This document shows, piece after piece, positions 45,217-56,325 of a stretch of DNA of 64,000 nt. The DNA is taken from positions 166,749,608 through 166,813,607 of the forward strand of contig JAIOJX010000024.1 in the NCBI GenBank assembly GCA_022376925.1, written 5' to 3'. Source of the stretch: Tragulus kanchil. Its lineage: Eukaryota; Chordata; Mammalia; Artiodactyla; Tragulidae. The notes below the pieces were generated by a model. The model was given only the letters and a program-made list of their open reading frames with translations. It was not told where the DNA came from and did no database searches. The position numbers and the translations under genes are program-made. Positions within the stretch are counted from its first letter, which is position 1; each line of letters starts with the position of its first letter.

Positions 45217-45364
45217 GACTTCCCTGGTGGTCCAGTGGTTAAGACTGTGTGTTCCCAATTCAGTGGGGCCTGGGTTCGAGCCTGGTCAGGGAACTAGATC
45301 CCACATGCCGCAACTAAGACTCAGAGCAGCCAAATAAATAAATAATTAAAAAAAAAAAAAAAAC
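45217..45364 (+). mobile_element. CHR-type SINE, short
   Basis: GGGACTTCCCTGGTGGTCCA, TGGGTTCGAGCCTGGTCAGG, then AAATAAATAAATAATT and A15. Confidence 0.85.
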
Positions 45365-45439
45365 CCAGATACTTGATCCGTTGCTTCCACAAATAATTCT
45401 ATGTCATTTCTATCTTGAGAAATCTGCATGTTGATCTTC

Positions 45440-45700
45440 ATTAGCACCTGGTTTAAACTTCTCCTTCTGTTGGCCCATTCTGTTGTATTCTTCTCTCCTC
45501 CCACAGCCCCTCAGCGCTGATCAAGATACATAGCTTTCCCCACCTCTTCTCTGTCCTTGTTCACTGTCGCCATTTAACTTAGAATTGCCTTTCTTGCTTC
45601 TGTTAGTAGGATTTCTGCCCCTTGTGTCCATAAAGTCTCAGTCAAACATCCACCTCTTCCAGGAGACCACTTCTAACTTTCTAACTAAACCAAAACATTT
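45440..45700 (+). mobile_element. Possible L2 fragment
   Basis: CATCCACCTCTTCCAGGAGA then CCACTTCTAACTTTC resembles the L2 3' region. Weak. Confidence 0.35.
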
Positions 45701-46155
45701 TTTCTTCCATGTGATATTTTATTTAAAATAATTATATATGTATACATAGCAACATATACACATATATTAATTCGTATACAAAAACACACATGCTTGTCCA
45801 AGACTCTGCTACTTTTCCTCAACGGCTTACTGATAAGCTATAAAATACTTCCTCCAGCATCAGTACCAGCCTCCAAGTCAGCAAGGAACGCCTAAGCCTG
45901 ATCACACTGTTGAACCCTTCAAAAACAGGATGACTCTGAAGCCCTCGTAGGGATAAAGTCATCATTCACACATCTGCTTAAGCACAGTTGATACATGTTA
46001 TAAAGGAAAATATAGTATTTTTCTTAATTTCTCCTAAAACATCCAATGTTGTATACTTAGGAGTAGAAATAAACTAATAAGATGAAAAATATTTGTGATA
46101 TTTTCCATTTCATTTTACTGCATTTCGTGCTTATGTTAGGTTGGATGTGATTAGG

Positions 46156-46928
46156 TTCAGTTCAGTTCAGTTCAGTCGCTCAGTTATGTCCAACTCTTTT
46201 CAACCCCATGGACTGCAGCACACTAGGTCTCCCCGTCCCTCACCATCTCCTGGAGCCTGCTCAAACTCACCTCCATTGACTCTGTGATGCCATCCAACCA
46301 TCTCGTCCTCTGTCGTCCCCTTCCCCTTTTGCCTTCACTTTTCCCAGCATCAGGTCTTTTCCAATGAGTTGTCTCTTTGCATCAGGTGGCTAAATTATCA
46401 GTTCAGCGTCAGTCCTTCCAATGAATATTCAGCATTGATTTTCTTTAGGATTGACTGGTTTGATCTCTTTGCAGTCCAAGGGACTCCCAAGAGTCTTCAC
46501 ATTTCAGAGGCATCAATTCTTCGTTGCTCAGCCTTCCTTATGGTCCAACTCTCACATCCATACGTGACTACTGGGAAAAACCATAGCTTTGACTATATGG
46601 ACTTTTGCAGCAAAGTGATGTCTCTGCTTTTCAACATGCTGTCTAGGTTTGTCATAGCTTGTCTTCCAGGGAACAAGCATCTTTTAATTTCATGGCTGCA
46701 GTCACCATCCAGAGTGATTTTGGAGCCCAAGAAAATAAAGTCTGTCACTGTTTCCATTGTTGCCCATTTATTTGCCATGACGAGATGGGACTGGATACCA
46801 TGATTCATTTTGTGAATGCTGAGTCTTTGGCCAGCTTTTTCATTCTCCTCTTTCACCTTCATCAAGAAGTTCTTTAGTTCTTCGCCTTCTGTCATAAGGG
46901 TGGTTAGGTTAGGTACACTGTTTTTACC
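46156..46928 (-). mobile_element. BovB (RTE) LINE, 3' third
   Basis: From TTCAGTTCAGTTCAGTTCAG to the ORF part. The reverse frame encodes LTTLMTEGEELKNFLMKVKE, FIFLGSKITLDGDCSHEIKR and AMTNLDSMLKSRDITLLQKS, then, after breaks, words of the FELWCWRRL region. This is the longest BovB piece here, dead through stops and frameshifts. It abuts an LTR at 46932. Partly repeated at 47404-48041. Confidence 0.92.
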
Positions 46929-46931
46929 CAT

Positions 46932-47402
46932 TGTATTAGTTTCCTACTACTGTTGTAGCAAATGATCACAAACTTTGTGGTTTAAAACAACACAGGTTTA
47001 TTCTCTTACTGTTTTGAAAGCCAGAAGTCCAAAAATCAAGATGTCAGCAAGCCTGCACTCCTTCTGGAAGCTTTAGAGACGAGTCCATTTTCTTGCCTTT
47101 CCTAACTCCTGGAGGTCACCCCCATTCTTTGACTTGTGACCCCTTCTTTCATCTTCAAAGTATTTCCCTCCAACCTTTTGTAAACATCCTTTCTCTTTCT
47201 GCCCTTGACCCTCTTAACTTCCTCTTGTAAGCACCCTTGTGGTTGCATTGGTCTCTCCTAATAATCCCATATCATCTTCCCATTTCAAGATCTTTCATTT
47301 AATCATACCTACGGTGTCCCTTTTGTCCTGTGAGGTAGCCTGTCCACAGGCTCCAGAGGCTAGGGTGTGGATGGCTTTGGGAATCACTGTTCTGTCTGTA
47401 TC
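46932..47402 (-). mobile_element. MLT1-type MaLR LTR relic
   Basis: An old endogenous-retrovirus-like LTR in reverse: TGTATTAGTTTCCTACTACT, GTGGTTTAAAACAACACAGG, AAAGCCAGAAGTCC, TCAAGATGTCAGCAAGCCTG. Solo, non-coding, no internal genes. Repeated at 48045-48515 and partly at 49232-49622. Confidence 0.75.
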
Positions 47403-47403
47403 A

Positions 47404-48041
47404 CCCATCCAACCATCTCGTCCTCTGTCGTCCCTTCCCTTTTGCCTTCACTTTTCCCAGCATCAGGTCTTTTCCAATGAGTTGTCTCTTTGCATCAGGT
47501 GGCTAAATTATCAGTTCAGCGTCAGTCCTTCCAATGAATATTCAGCATTGATTTTCTTTAGGATTGACTGGTTTGATCTCTTTGCAGTCCAAGGGACTCC
47601 CAAGAGTCTTCACATTTCAGAGGCATCAATTCTTCGTTGCTCAGCCTTCCTTATGGTCCAACTCTCACATCCATACGTGACTACTGGGAAAAACCATAGC
47701 TTTGACTATATGGACTTTTGCAGCAAAGTGATGTCTCTGCTTTTCAACATGCTGTCTAGGTTTGTCATAGCTTGTCTTCCAGGGAACAAGCATCTTTTAA
47801 TTTCATGGCTGCAGTCACCATCCAGAGTGATTTTGGAGCCCAAGAAAATAAAGTCTGTCACTGTTTCCATTGTTGCCCATTTATTTGCCATGACGAGATG
47901 GGACTGGATACCATGATTCATTTTGTGAATGCTGAGTCTTTGGCCAGCTTTTTCATTCTCCTCTTTCACCTTCATCAAGAAGTTCTTTAGTTCTTCGCCT
48001 TCTGTCATAAGGGTGGTTAGGTTAGGTACACTGTTTTTACC
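47404..48041 (-). mobile_element. BovB LINE part, D17 copy 2
   Basis: Echo of 46290-46928 without the 3' terminal TTCAG part. Confidence 0.92.
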
Positions 48042-48044
48042 CAT

Positions 48045-48515
48045 TGTATTAGTTTCCTACTACTGTTGTAGCAAATGATCACAAACTTTGTGGTTTAAAA
48101 CAACACAGGTTTATTCTCTTACTGTTTTGAAAGCCAGAAGTCCAAAAATCAAGATGTCAGCAAGCCTGCACTCCTTCTGGAAGCTTTAGAGACGAGTCCA
48201 TTTTCTTGCCTTTCCTAACTCCTGGAGGTCACCCCCATTCTTTGACTTGTGACCCCTTCTTTCATCTTCAAAGTATTTCCCTCCAACCTTTTGTAAACAT
48301 CCTTTCTCTTTCTGCCCTTGACCCTCTTAACTTCCTCTTGTAAGCACCCTTGTGGTTGCATTGGTCTCTCCTAATAATCCCATATCATCTTCCCATTTCA
48401 AGATCTTTCATTTAATCATACCTACGGTGTCCCTTTTGTCCTGTGAGGTAGCCTGTCCACAGGCTCCAGAGGCTAGGGTGTGGATGGCTTTGGGAATCAC
48501 TGTTCTGTCTGTATC
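48045..48515 (-). mobile_element. MLT1-type LTR, D17 copy 2
   Basis: Echo of 46932-47402. Confidence 0.75.
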
Positions 48516-48544
48516 ACCCATCAAAGAAAACTGTCCCCACTTGC

Positions 48545-49000
48545 TCAAGAGCCTAGCAGTCCATCGCCTGTAAGATTAAGTCTGCTTCTCCACCTGGCAC
48601 CTACAGACTCCCCCGGACTGCAGTCCTAGCTTCTTCTCCAGGTTCAGCTCGCTTGACCCACCCACCCTTCGCCACTTTAGTCACAGATCAGCTGGGTCCG
48701 GCCCTCCTCACGGTCCCCCGCTTCTGAACCATCCTGTATTTATGTTCATGCTTTTTCCTCCACCAGGAATTCTCTCATTTTTCTCCATATGCATTTCTCA
48801 AGACCTAATTCAAATCGTACCTTCTTTAAAATATGCCTCTGCAGCCCTTGCCCAAGAAGAATTAATCTACACCCCTCCCCCCCTCTCTCTCTCACACACA
48901 CACCCTTAGGGCTTCATTGAACTGAGTTCATTGCAGGCTGACTTTTCCTAGAAAAACTTATGTCTTCTCCTCAACTAGACTGGAATCTCCTATTGGACAA
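48545..49000 (+). mobile_element. L2 LINE 3' region
   Basis: Order of L2 words: TAAGATTAAGTCTGCTTCTC, CCTGGCACCTACAGACTCCC, CACCAGGAATTCTCTC, AAGACCTAATTCAAATCGTA, ACTAGACTGGAATCTCCTAT. Repeated at 49652-50105, with the end again at 51111-51205. Confidence 0.65.
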
Positions 49001-49231
49001 AATCATGCATTACTTTTTTTTTTTTTTTTTGCATTGAATATAGTTGTTCCCTAACACTCATTTGTGAATACAATTCATATATAATTTTCCTTCATTTATG
49101 AATTTCAAAAATGACAAATAGGACTTTTTTTTTAATATTGGCCTCTTTTATTGGTCCTTCACTTATTTATTTTCATCCATCTTAATTCTTTGGACTGTGT
49201 GGGCCTCCCAATTTTAAACCCGGACTTGTTG

Positions 49232-49622
49232 TTTTGAAAGCCAGAAGTCCAAAAATCAAGATGTCAGCAAGCCTGCACTCCTTCTGGAAGCTTTAGAGAC
49301 GAGTCCATTTTCTTGCCTTTCCTAACTCCTGGAGGTCACCCCCATTCTTTGACTTGTGACCCCTTCTTTCATCTTCAAAGTATTTCCCTCCAACCTTTTG
49401 TAAACATCCTTTCTCTTTCTGCCCTTGACCCTCTTAACTTCCTCTTGTAAGCACCCTTGTGGTTGCATTGGTCTCTCCTAATAATCCCATATCATCTTCC
49501 CATTTCAAGATCTTTCATTTAATCATACCTACGGTGTCCCTTTTGTCCTGTGAGGTAGCCTGTCCACAGGCTCCAGAGGCTAGGGTGTGGATGGCTTTGG
49601 GAATCACTGTTCTGTCTGTATC
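49232..49622 (-). mobile_element. MLT1-type LTR, partial third copy (D18)
   Basis: Starts inside the LTR at GTTTTGAAAGCC because the D18 junction cuts it. Confidence 0.75.
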
Positions 49623-49651
49623 ACCCATCAAAGAAAACTGTCCCCACTTGC

Positions 49652-50105
49652 TCAAGAGCCTAGCAGTCCATCGCCTGTAAGATTAAGTCTGCTTCTCCAC
49701 CTGGCACCTACAGACTCCCCCGGACTGCAGTCCTAGCTTCTTCTCCAGGTTCAGCTCGCTTGACCCACCCACCCTTCGCCACTTTAGTCACAGATCAGCT
49801 GGGTCCGGCCCTCCTCACGGTCCCCCGCTTCTGAACCATCCTGTATTTATGTTCATGCTTTTTCCTCCACCAGGAATTCTCTCATTTTTCTCCATATGCA
49901 TTTCTCAAGACCTAATTCAAATCGTACCTTCTTTAAAATATGCCTCTGCAGCCCTTGCCCAAGAAGAATTAATCTACCCCCCTCCCCCCCTCTCTCTCTC
50001 ACACACACACCCTTAGGGCTTCATTGAACTGAGTTCATTGCAGGCTGACTTTTCCTAGAAAAACTTATGTCTTCTCCTCAACTAGACTGGAATCTCCTAT
50101 TGGAC
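49652..50105 (+). mobile_element. L2 LINE 3' region, D18 copy 2
   Basis: Echo of 48545-49000. Confidence 0.65.
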
Positions 50106-50229
50106 AAAATCATGCATTACTTTTTTTTTTTTTTTGCATTGAATATAGTTGTTCCCTAACACTCATTTGTGAATACAATTCATATATAATTTTCCTTCAT
50201 TTATGAATTTCAAAAATGACAAATAGGAC

Positions 50230-50502
50230 TTTTTTTTTAATATTGGCCTCTTTTATTGGTCCTTCACTTATTTATTTTCATCCATCTTAATTCTTTGGAC
50301 TGTGTGGGCCTCCCATTGCAGTGGCCTTTCTCCCTGCAGAGCACCAGCTCTGGGCACATGTGCTCCAGAACGCTGGCTTGTAATTGAACACGCCAATCCA
50401 GCTGCCTCCTGGCGCATGGGATCTTCCCGGGCCAGGAACCGAACCGGTGCCCTTTGCACTGCAAGGCGGACTCCTTACCCACTGGACCACCAGGGAAGCC
50501 CC
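50230..50502 (-). mobile_element. CHR-type tRNA-Glu SINE
   Basis: TTTTTTTTTAATATTGGCCT to TGGACCACCAGGGAAGCCCC. It ends 60 bp before exon 4. Repeated at 51330-51602, with a truncated copy at 49123-49210. Confidence 0.88.
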
Positions 50503-50562
50503 AACTTAGGACTGTTTTCTGATAGCACGTTTTTATTAGTACCTTCTCTACTTTCTCTCTAG

Positions 50563-50687
50563 GCGCTACTTTAGTTTTGCGGGCCAAATTTTCAGCCAGC
50601 CAGTTTTGGGATGACTGCAGAAAGTACAACATCACTGTCATTCAGTATATTGGTGAACTGCTTCGCTATTTATGCAACTGTCCTGAG
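50563..50687 (+). CDS. SLC27A2: SLC27A2 exon 4, first copy
   Basis: An exon of 125 bp entered in phase 1 and ended in phase 0. The acceptor TTTCTCTCTAG|GCGCTACT has a good pyrimidine tract, and the donor is CCTGAG|GTAACA. The translation is [18 protein letters not shown] followed by [20 protein letters not shown]. This is the part of the FATP family domain just before the FATP/VLACS region carried by exon 5, which is not in the window. The same exon is repeated without change 1100 bp downstream. Because 125 is not a multiple of 3, a transcript containing both copies would be frameshifted, so only one copy can belong to the functional gene. Confidence 0.93.
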
Positions 50688-50861
50688 GTAACACTTCCTA
50701 TGTTTCATTATCTTTTTGAAATGCACAAGATGAGAATGCAAGTCACTTTGGATCATGCTAGGTTTCAGCGGCTTCTTACATACATAGATGTCTGTTTTCA
50801 GTTTATCCTGCAGTTTTTCATGATAAAGTGCTTGGTACCACACCTGCCGTAGGGCAGCTTT

Positions 50862-51043
50862 TGGTTCGTGTGTTGATGGCTCAGTCGTGTCGGACTCTGC
50901 ACCCCCATGGGTCGTAGCCCGCCAGGCTCCTCTGTCCATGGAATTCTCCAGGCAAGAATACTGGAGTGGATGGCCATCGCCTTCTCCCGGAGACCTTCCA
51001 GACCCAGGGATCGAATCACCTGTCTGAGCCATCAGGAAGGCCG
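50862..51043 (-). mobile_element. Bov-tA SINE
   Basis: Reverse element: TGTGTTGATGGCTCAGTCGT to TGAGCCATCAGGAAGGCC. Repeated at 51962-52143. Confidence 0.88.
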
Positions 51044-51329
51044 TTTCTTTATGGCAGTTGCTGTAATAGGGCTTACCCAGGGATTCGAATCACCTGTCCC
51101 GGAGAACACGTTAGGGCTTCATTGAACTGAGTTCATTGCAGGCTGACTTTTCCTAGAAAAACTTATGTCTTCTCCTCAACTAGACTGGAATCTCCTATTG
51201 GACAAAATCATGCATTACTTTTTTTTTTTTTTTTTGCATTGAATATAGTTGTTCCCTAACACTCATTTGTGAATACAATTCATATATAATTTTCCTTCAT
51301 TTATGAATTTCAAAAATGACAAATAGGAC

Positions 51330-51602
51330 TTTTTTTTTAATATTGGCCTCTTTTATTGGTCCTTCACTTATTTATTTTCATCCATCTTAATTCTTTGGAC
51401 TGTGTGGGCCTCCCATTGCAGTGGCCTTTCTCCCTGCAGAGCACCAGCTCTGGGCACATGTGCTCCAGAACGCTGGCTTGTAATTGAACACGCCAATCCA
51501 GCTGCCTCCTGGCGCATGGGATCTTCCCGGGCCAGGAACCGAACCGGTGCCCTTTGCACTGCAAGGCGGACTCCTTACCCACTGGACCACCAGGGAAGCC
51601 CC
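51330..51602 (-). mobile_element. CHR-type SINE, D19 copy 2
   Basis: Echo of 50230-50502, offset 1100 bp. Confidence 0.88.
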
Positions 51603-51662
51603 AACTTAGGACTGTTTTCTGATAGCACGTTTTTATTAGTACCTTCTCTACTTTCTCTCTAG

Positions 51663-51787
51663 GCGCTACTTTAGTTTTGCGGGCCAAATTTTCAGCCAGC
51701 CAGTTTTGGGATGACTGCAGAAAGTACAACATCACTGTCATTCAGTATATTGGTGAACTGCTTCGCTATTTATGCAACTGTCCTGAG
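51663..51787 (+). CDS. SLC27A2: SLC27A2 exon 4, second (duplicate) copy
   Basis: Identical to the exon at 50563-50687 with the same acceptor and donor, inside a tandem duplication of period 1100 bp (50013-52175) that also repeats the flanking CHR SINE and Bov-tA SINE. I take it as the assembly echo of a single exon. Which of the two is the 'original' cannot be told from sequence. The right-hand flank of this copy, which leads without a scar into a Bov-tA at 52170, looks more natural than that of the first copy. Confidence 0.85.
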
Positions 51788-51961
51788 GTAACACTTCCTA
51801 TGTTTCATTATCTTTTTGAAATGCACAAGATGAGAATGCAAGTCACTTTGGATCATGCTAGGTTTCAGCGGCTTCTTACATACATAGATGTCTGTTTTCA
51901 GTTTATCCTGCAGTTTTTCATGATAAAGTGCTTGGTACCACACCTGCCGTAGGGCAGCTTT

Positions 51962-52143
51962 TGGTTCGTGTGTTGATGGCTCAGTCGTGTCGGACTCTGC
52001 ACCCCCATGGGTCGTAGCCCGCCAGGCTCCTCTGTCCATGGAATTCTCCAGGCAAGAATACTGGAGTGGATGGCCATCGCCTTCTCCCGGAGACCTTCCA
52101 GACCCAGGGATCGAATCACCTGTCTGAGCCATCAGGAAGGCCG
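51962..52143 (-). mobile_element. Bov-tA SINE, D19 copy 2
   Basis: Echo of 50862-51043. Confidence 0.88.
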
Positions 52144-52167
52144 TTTCTTTATGGCAGTTGCTGTAAT

Positions 52168-52372
52168 AGGGCTTCCCAGGCAGCTCAGTGGTAAAGAATC
52201 TGCCTGCCAAGCAGGAGACACAGGTTCAATCCCTGGGTCAGGAAGATCCCCTGGAGAAGGAAATGGCAACCCGCTCAACTATTCTTGCCTGGAGAATTCC
52301 ATGGACAGAGGAGCCTGGCCGGCTACAGGCCATGAGCTTGTAGCGTCCGATACAGCTGAGCACGCACAAAGC
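52168..52372 (+). mobile_element. Bov-tA SINE
   Basis: AGGGCTTCCCAGGCAGCTCA to CAGCTGAGCACGCACAAAGC, head-to-head with the reverse Bov-tA just before it. Confidence 0.9.
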
Positions 52373-52384
52373 AAAGCTGCTGTG

Positions 52385-52735
52385 ATCACATTCTTTACCT
52401 CTGTACCTTACCCTCTGCCCAGCATATCCTCGGCTGCCTTCTCTACTTGTTTAAACCCTGCTCGCTGTCAAAGCCCAGCTCCAGTGATGCCTCATGTTAA
52501 ACCTGTGTGAGTCACCCCAGTAGAAGTCACTGCTTCCGTCCCCTACCTCCTCTGTCTTCTCCTGCTTTGCAGCCCTTGTCACTTTGCAGGTGTCCGTCCT
52601 CATGCCTCCTGTCCGCCGGAGGCTGTAAAGTCTTTCAGGGCAGGGACCACATCTTGTCTCCTTGCCCTCTCTTATACCACACGCATGCATAAAGCTTTTA
52701 CTTAATGTTGCTGAGTAAAGAAACTTAGAAACCAT
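52385..52735 (+). mobile_element. L2 LINE 3' fragment
   Basis: GTTTAAACCCTGCTCGCTGT, CTGTAAAGTCTTTCAGGGCA, GGGACCACATCTTGTCTCC fit the L2 3' end. Confidence 0.55.
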
Positions 52736-53479
52736 CTGACATTTTGCTGAATAAACCTCTAAGTTCTTCTCCTGAAAGAGGTATAACTGGCTTGAGGGAA
52801 GTAATGGGTTCCCCCAGAATGTCTGGGTTTAGCACGTCTGATTCCAGTCCAGGAGGCAGCTTCAACACAGTCACGAAGGTCATAATTAGCTATGAGGCGG
52901 GTGAGGACTTTCCCCAAAACAATTTCTGTTGATGTCACGATTGAGTGTTTTTCACGTTAATATCCCACCTGGTCTGCAAGACTGCACGCCTCTTTATCAC
53001 ACCCTAGCAACCCACGTAGAGCCCTTCGGTTTGGCTTTTCTTCTCTGCCTTAAACGTACCCCCTTGTCAGTTAGAAGTCTCCTGGTGGGAAGGGGGGAGG
53101 TTAGTTTTTTTTTTTTTTAATATAGGTTCTAATGTGAGCTGCCTTTGGACTTGAGGGAAATGAATGTGTTTGTGTCCCTTTTTCCGGCTGACACACAAAT
53201 CCACACACTTCCCACCTTTCCTTTCTGTGAATGTTGTCTCAGATGCTGGAACGATATTCAGTTTGATTGGACTTTATATCATCAGAATAGATAATGATTT
53301 GGTGTATCGTACACGGGTGACCGCTAATCTAGAAGGAGATTTGGGGTCTCTACTGGCCCATGATATACCCCACCTCTGAGTTCTAGTCTGGTTTGACTGC
53401 AAAATGCTGACTAGTATTGTGAGAAATGCTCGAAGTCACCTCAAAACCCTTCAGTTAAAGGTTGTTTTAAATAATATGA

Positions 53480-54112
53480 TCTTGCATATAGAAAATGCAA
53501 GCCAAAACTACCATAAGGTATTGCCTCACAGGGCTCATCATGGCCATCATCAAAAGTCACAAACAGTAAATACTGGAGGGGGTGTTATGAAAGGGCTGCC
53601 TCCTACTCTGTTGGTGAGAATGTAAATTGGTACAGCCACTATGGAGAACAGTGTGGAAGTTCCTTAAAAATAAATAAATAAATAAATAAAACTACCATTT
53701 GATCTAGCAATCCCACACCTGGGCTTATATCCAGAGAAAAACATGATCCAAAAGGATACATACACCCCAGGGTTCATTGCAGCACCGTTCACAATAGCCA
53801 AGACATGGAAGCTACCTAAATGTCTGTTGACAGAGCAATGGATAAAGATGTGGCACATACATGCGATGGAATATTACTCAGCCATTAAAAGGAATGAAAT
53901 AATGCCATTTGCACCAACAAGGTTGGACCTAGTAAGTTAGACAGAGAAAGAGAAATATCCTATGATATCCCTTATATATCTTAAAAGAAATATATAAATG
54001 AATTTGTTTACAAAAAAGAAATAGAGTCACAGACTTAGAGAACAAATTTATGGATACCAGGAGGAGAAGGGGCAGGGGGAGGAATAATTAGGGAGTTTGT
54101 TTCCACAGAGTT
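53480..54112 (+). mobile_element. L1 ORF2 end and 3'UTR
   Basis: AAATGCAAGCCAAAACTACC, GTTGGTGAGAATGTAAATTG, TGGAATATTACTCAGCCATT, CAAATTTATGGATACCAGGA. Contains an (AAAT)n tract about 53667-53690. Repeated at 54597-55229. Confidence 0.9.
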
Positions 54113-54146
54113 TGGTGCGGAGGATCACAATTAAAGACACAGGCAG

Positions 54147-54346
54147 GGCTTCCCTGGTGGCCCAGTGGGTAAGGACACCGCCTTGCAGTGCAAGGGGCGC
54201 TGGTTCGATCCCTGGCCTGGGAAGATCCCATGTGCCACAGAGCGGCTGGACTGATGTGTCCAATTAGGAGCCAGCGAGCGCTGGTGCCCACAGCCGGTGC
54301 TCTGTGGCGAGAGGCCACCGCAATGGGAGGCCCACACAGGCCAAAT
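54147..54346 (+). mobile_element. CHR-type SINE, truncated by D20 junction
   Basis: GGGCTTCCCTGGTGGCCCAG to GCCCACACAGGCCAAAT, then the junction. Confidence 0.87.
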
Positions 54347-54596
54347 AATGTTGTCTCAGATGCTGGAACGATATTCAGTTTGATTGGACTTTATATCATC
54401 AGAATAGATAATGATTTGGTGTATCGTACACGGGTGACCGCTAATCTAGAAGGAGATTTGGGGTCTCTACTGGCCCATGATATACCCCACCTCTGAGTTC
54501 TAGTCTGGTTTGACTGCAAAATGCTGACTAGTATTGTGAGAAATGCTCGAAGTCACCTCAAAACCCTTCAGTTAAAGGTTGTTTTAAATAATATGA

Positions 54597-55229
54597 TCTT
54601 GCATATAGAAAATGCAAGCCAAAACTACCATAAGGTATTGCCTCACAGGGCTCATCATGGCCATCATCAAAAGTCACAAACAGTAAATACTGGAGGGGGT
54701 GTTATGAAAGGGCTGCCTCCTACTCTGTTGGTGAGAATGTAAATTGGTACAGCCACTATGGAGAACAGTGTGGAAGTTCCTTAAAAATAAATAAATAAAT
54801 AAATAAAACTACCATTTGATCTAGCAATCCCACACCTGGGCTTATATCCAGAGAAAAACATGATCCAAAAGGATACATACACCCCAGGGTTCATTGCAGC
54901 ACCGTTCACAATAGCCAAGACATGGAAGCTACCTAAATGTCTGTTGACAGAGCAATGGATAAAGATGTGGCACATACATGCGATGGAATATTACTCAGCC
55001 ATTAAAAGGAATGAAATAATGCCATTTGCACCAACAAGGTTGGACCTAGTAAGTTAGACAGAGAAAGAGAAATATCCTATGATATCCCTTATATATCTTA
55101 AAAGAAATATATAAATGAATTTGTTTACAAAAAAGAAATAGAGTCACAGACTTAGAGAACAAATTTATGGATACCAGGAGGAGAAGGGGCAGGGGGAGGA
55201 ATAATTAGGGAGTTTGTTTCCACAGAGTT
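54597..55229 (+). mobile_element. L1 ORF2 end and 3'UTR, D20 copy 2
   Basis: Echo of 53480-54112, offset 1117 bp. Confidence 0.9.
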
Positions 55230-55263
55230 TGGTGCGGAGGATCACAATTAAAGACACAGGCAG

Positions 55264-55520
55264 GGCTTCCCTGGTGGCCCAGTGGGTAAGGACACCGCCT
55301 TGCAGTGCAAGGGGCGCTGGTTCGATCCCTGGCCTGGGAAGATCCCATGTGCCACAGAGCGGCTGGACTGATGTGTCCAATTAGGAGCCAGCGAGCGCTG
55401 GTGCCCACAGCCGGTGCTCTGTGGCGAGAGAGGCCACCGCAATGGGAGGCCCACACAGGCCAAATAACAAAGATGGATGAAAATAGATAAATGAAAGATC
55501 AATAGAAGTGGCTGGGAAAA
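55264..55520 (+). mobile_element. CHR-type SINE, complete
   Basis: Same element as 54147, here with its 3' part (AACAAAGATGGATGAAAATA) and tail. Confidence 0.88.
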
Positions 55521-56039
55521 AAACAAAAGACACAGACAGGTCAGCTTCTGCAAAACATGGGACAGGGAACCACAGTTTCGAGGCCTGAGGTGACCCCCTC
55601 GTCACTCAGCACATTTACTATAGAAAAACAGAAGAGCTGGAAGCTAGGTAGTAAGAAACAGCTATGAGACCGTGCTTCTGGGCTGAACACTGACAAAGCC
55701 ATCTGGGTAAGGAAGGATTTCCACGGTAGTGCCCCCGTGCCTTGTAGGCCGCCTTCCACCATCAGGGGAGTCTCAGGAACGATCGTGCGCGGGCCGCCTT
55801 CTAACCCGCGCGAGACCCGGCCTGCCCGAGGCCATGCTGAAGCATTCCGTATCAACAGCCCGTCAGCAAGGCGACTCCAGAGTCAGCAAGGCGACTCCGA
55901 GTCTCTGGTCGCAGATCAGTGCCCTCAAAACCATGCATGAACATCTCTGTGGTTTTGATCAGCCGTTTCCTTATGGCCTCCACAGGATCTGATTCCCAGG
56001 GCCGGCAGCAGTTTGTCACTGACAGGTGCACACTGCTGT

Positions 56040-56325
56040 ACTTCAAATGGGTAACCAGCAAGGACCTATGGACAGCACAGGGAACTCTGCTTAATATTAT
56101 GGAACAACGTAAATGGGAAAAGAATTTTGAAAAGACTAGAACTATGTATCCCTGAATCATGTTGCTATCCATCTGAAACTGTCACAACAGTGTTATCAAC
56201 TATACTCCACTAAAAAATAAAAAGTTAATGAAGAGGAGATGACATATACGTACAATGAAACACTATTCGGTTGTCAGAAAGAATGAAATACTGCCATCTG
56301 CAGCAGCCACCACGGAAGTGGCTGT
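56040..56325 (+). mobile_element. L1 3' end fragments
   Basis: GGACCTATGGACAGCACAGG, CAACTATACTCCACTAAAAA, followed by a second L1 piece (AAACACTATTCGGTTGTCAG, GAATGAAATACTGCCATCTG). Repeated at 57117-57402. Confidence 0.75.

Larger units (their letters stand above)
46290..48518 (+). repeat. Tandem duplication D17, period 1113 bp
   Basis: Copies 46290-47403 and 47404-48518, meeting at the shared word CCATC. Contains the BovB 3' coding part and an MLT1-type LTR. Confidence 0.93.
48124..50315 (+). repeat. Tandem duplication D18, period 1107 bp
   Basis: Copies 48124-49210 and 49231-50315, with a 20-base scar between them. Contains the end of the LTR and an L2. The LTR part exists three times through D17. 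Confidence 0.92.
50013..52175 (+). repeat. Tandem duplication D19, period 1100 bp, covering SLC27A2 exon 4
   Basis: Copies 50013-51075 and 51111-52175, anchor TTAGGGCTTCATTG. The ~35-base scar 51076-51110 repeats words of the Bov-tA just to its left (GGATTCGAATCACCTGTC). Contains a CHR SINE, exon 4 and a Bov-tA. Confidence 0.93.
53230..55465 (+). repeat. Tandem duplication D20, period 1117 bp
   Basis: Copies 53230-54346 and 54347-55465, anchor AATGTTGTCTCAG. Contains an L1 3' end and a CHR SINE. The SINE in copy 1 is cut by the junction and complete only in copy 2. Confidence 0.93.

Noticed and set aside
47239..47916. 225-residue + strand ORF
   Set aside because: It spans the D17 junction and reads an LTR and the antisense of BovB. 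It is a chance frame made by the duplication.
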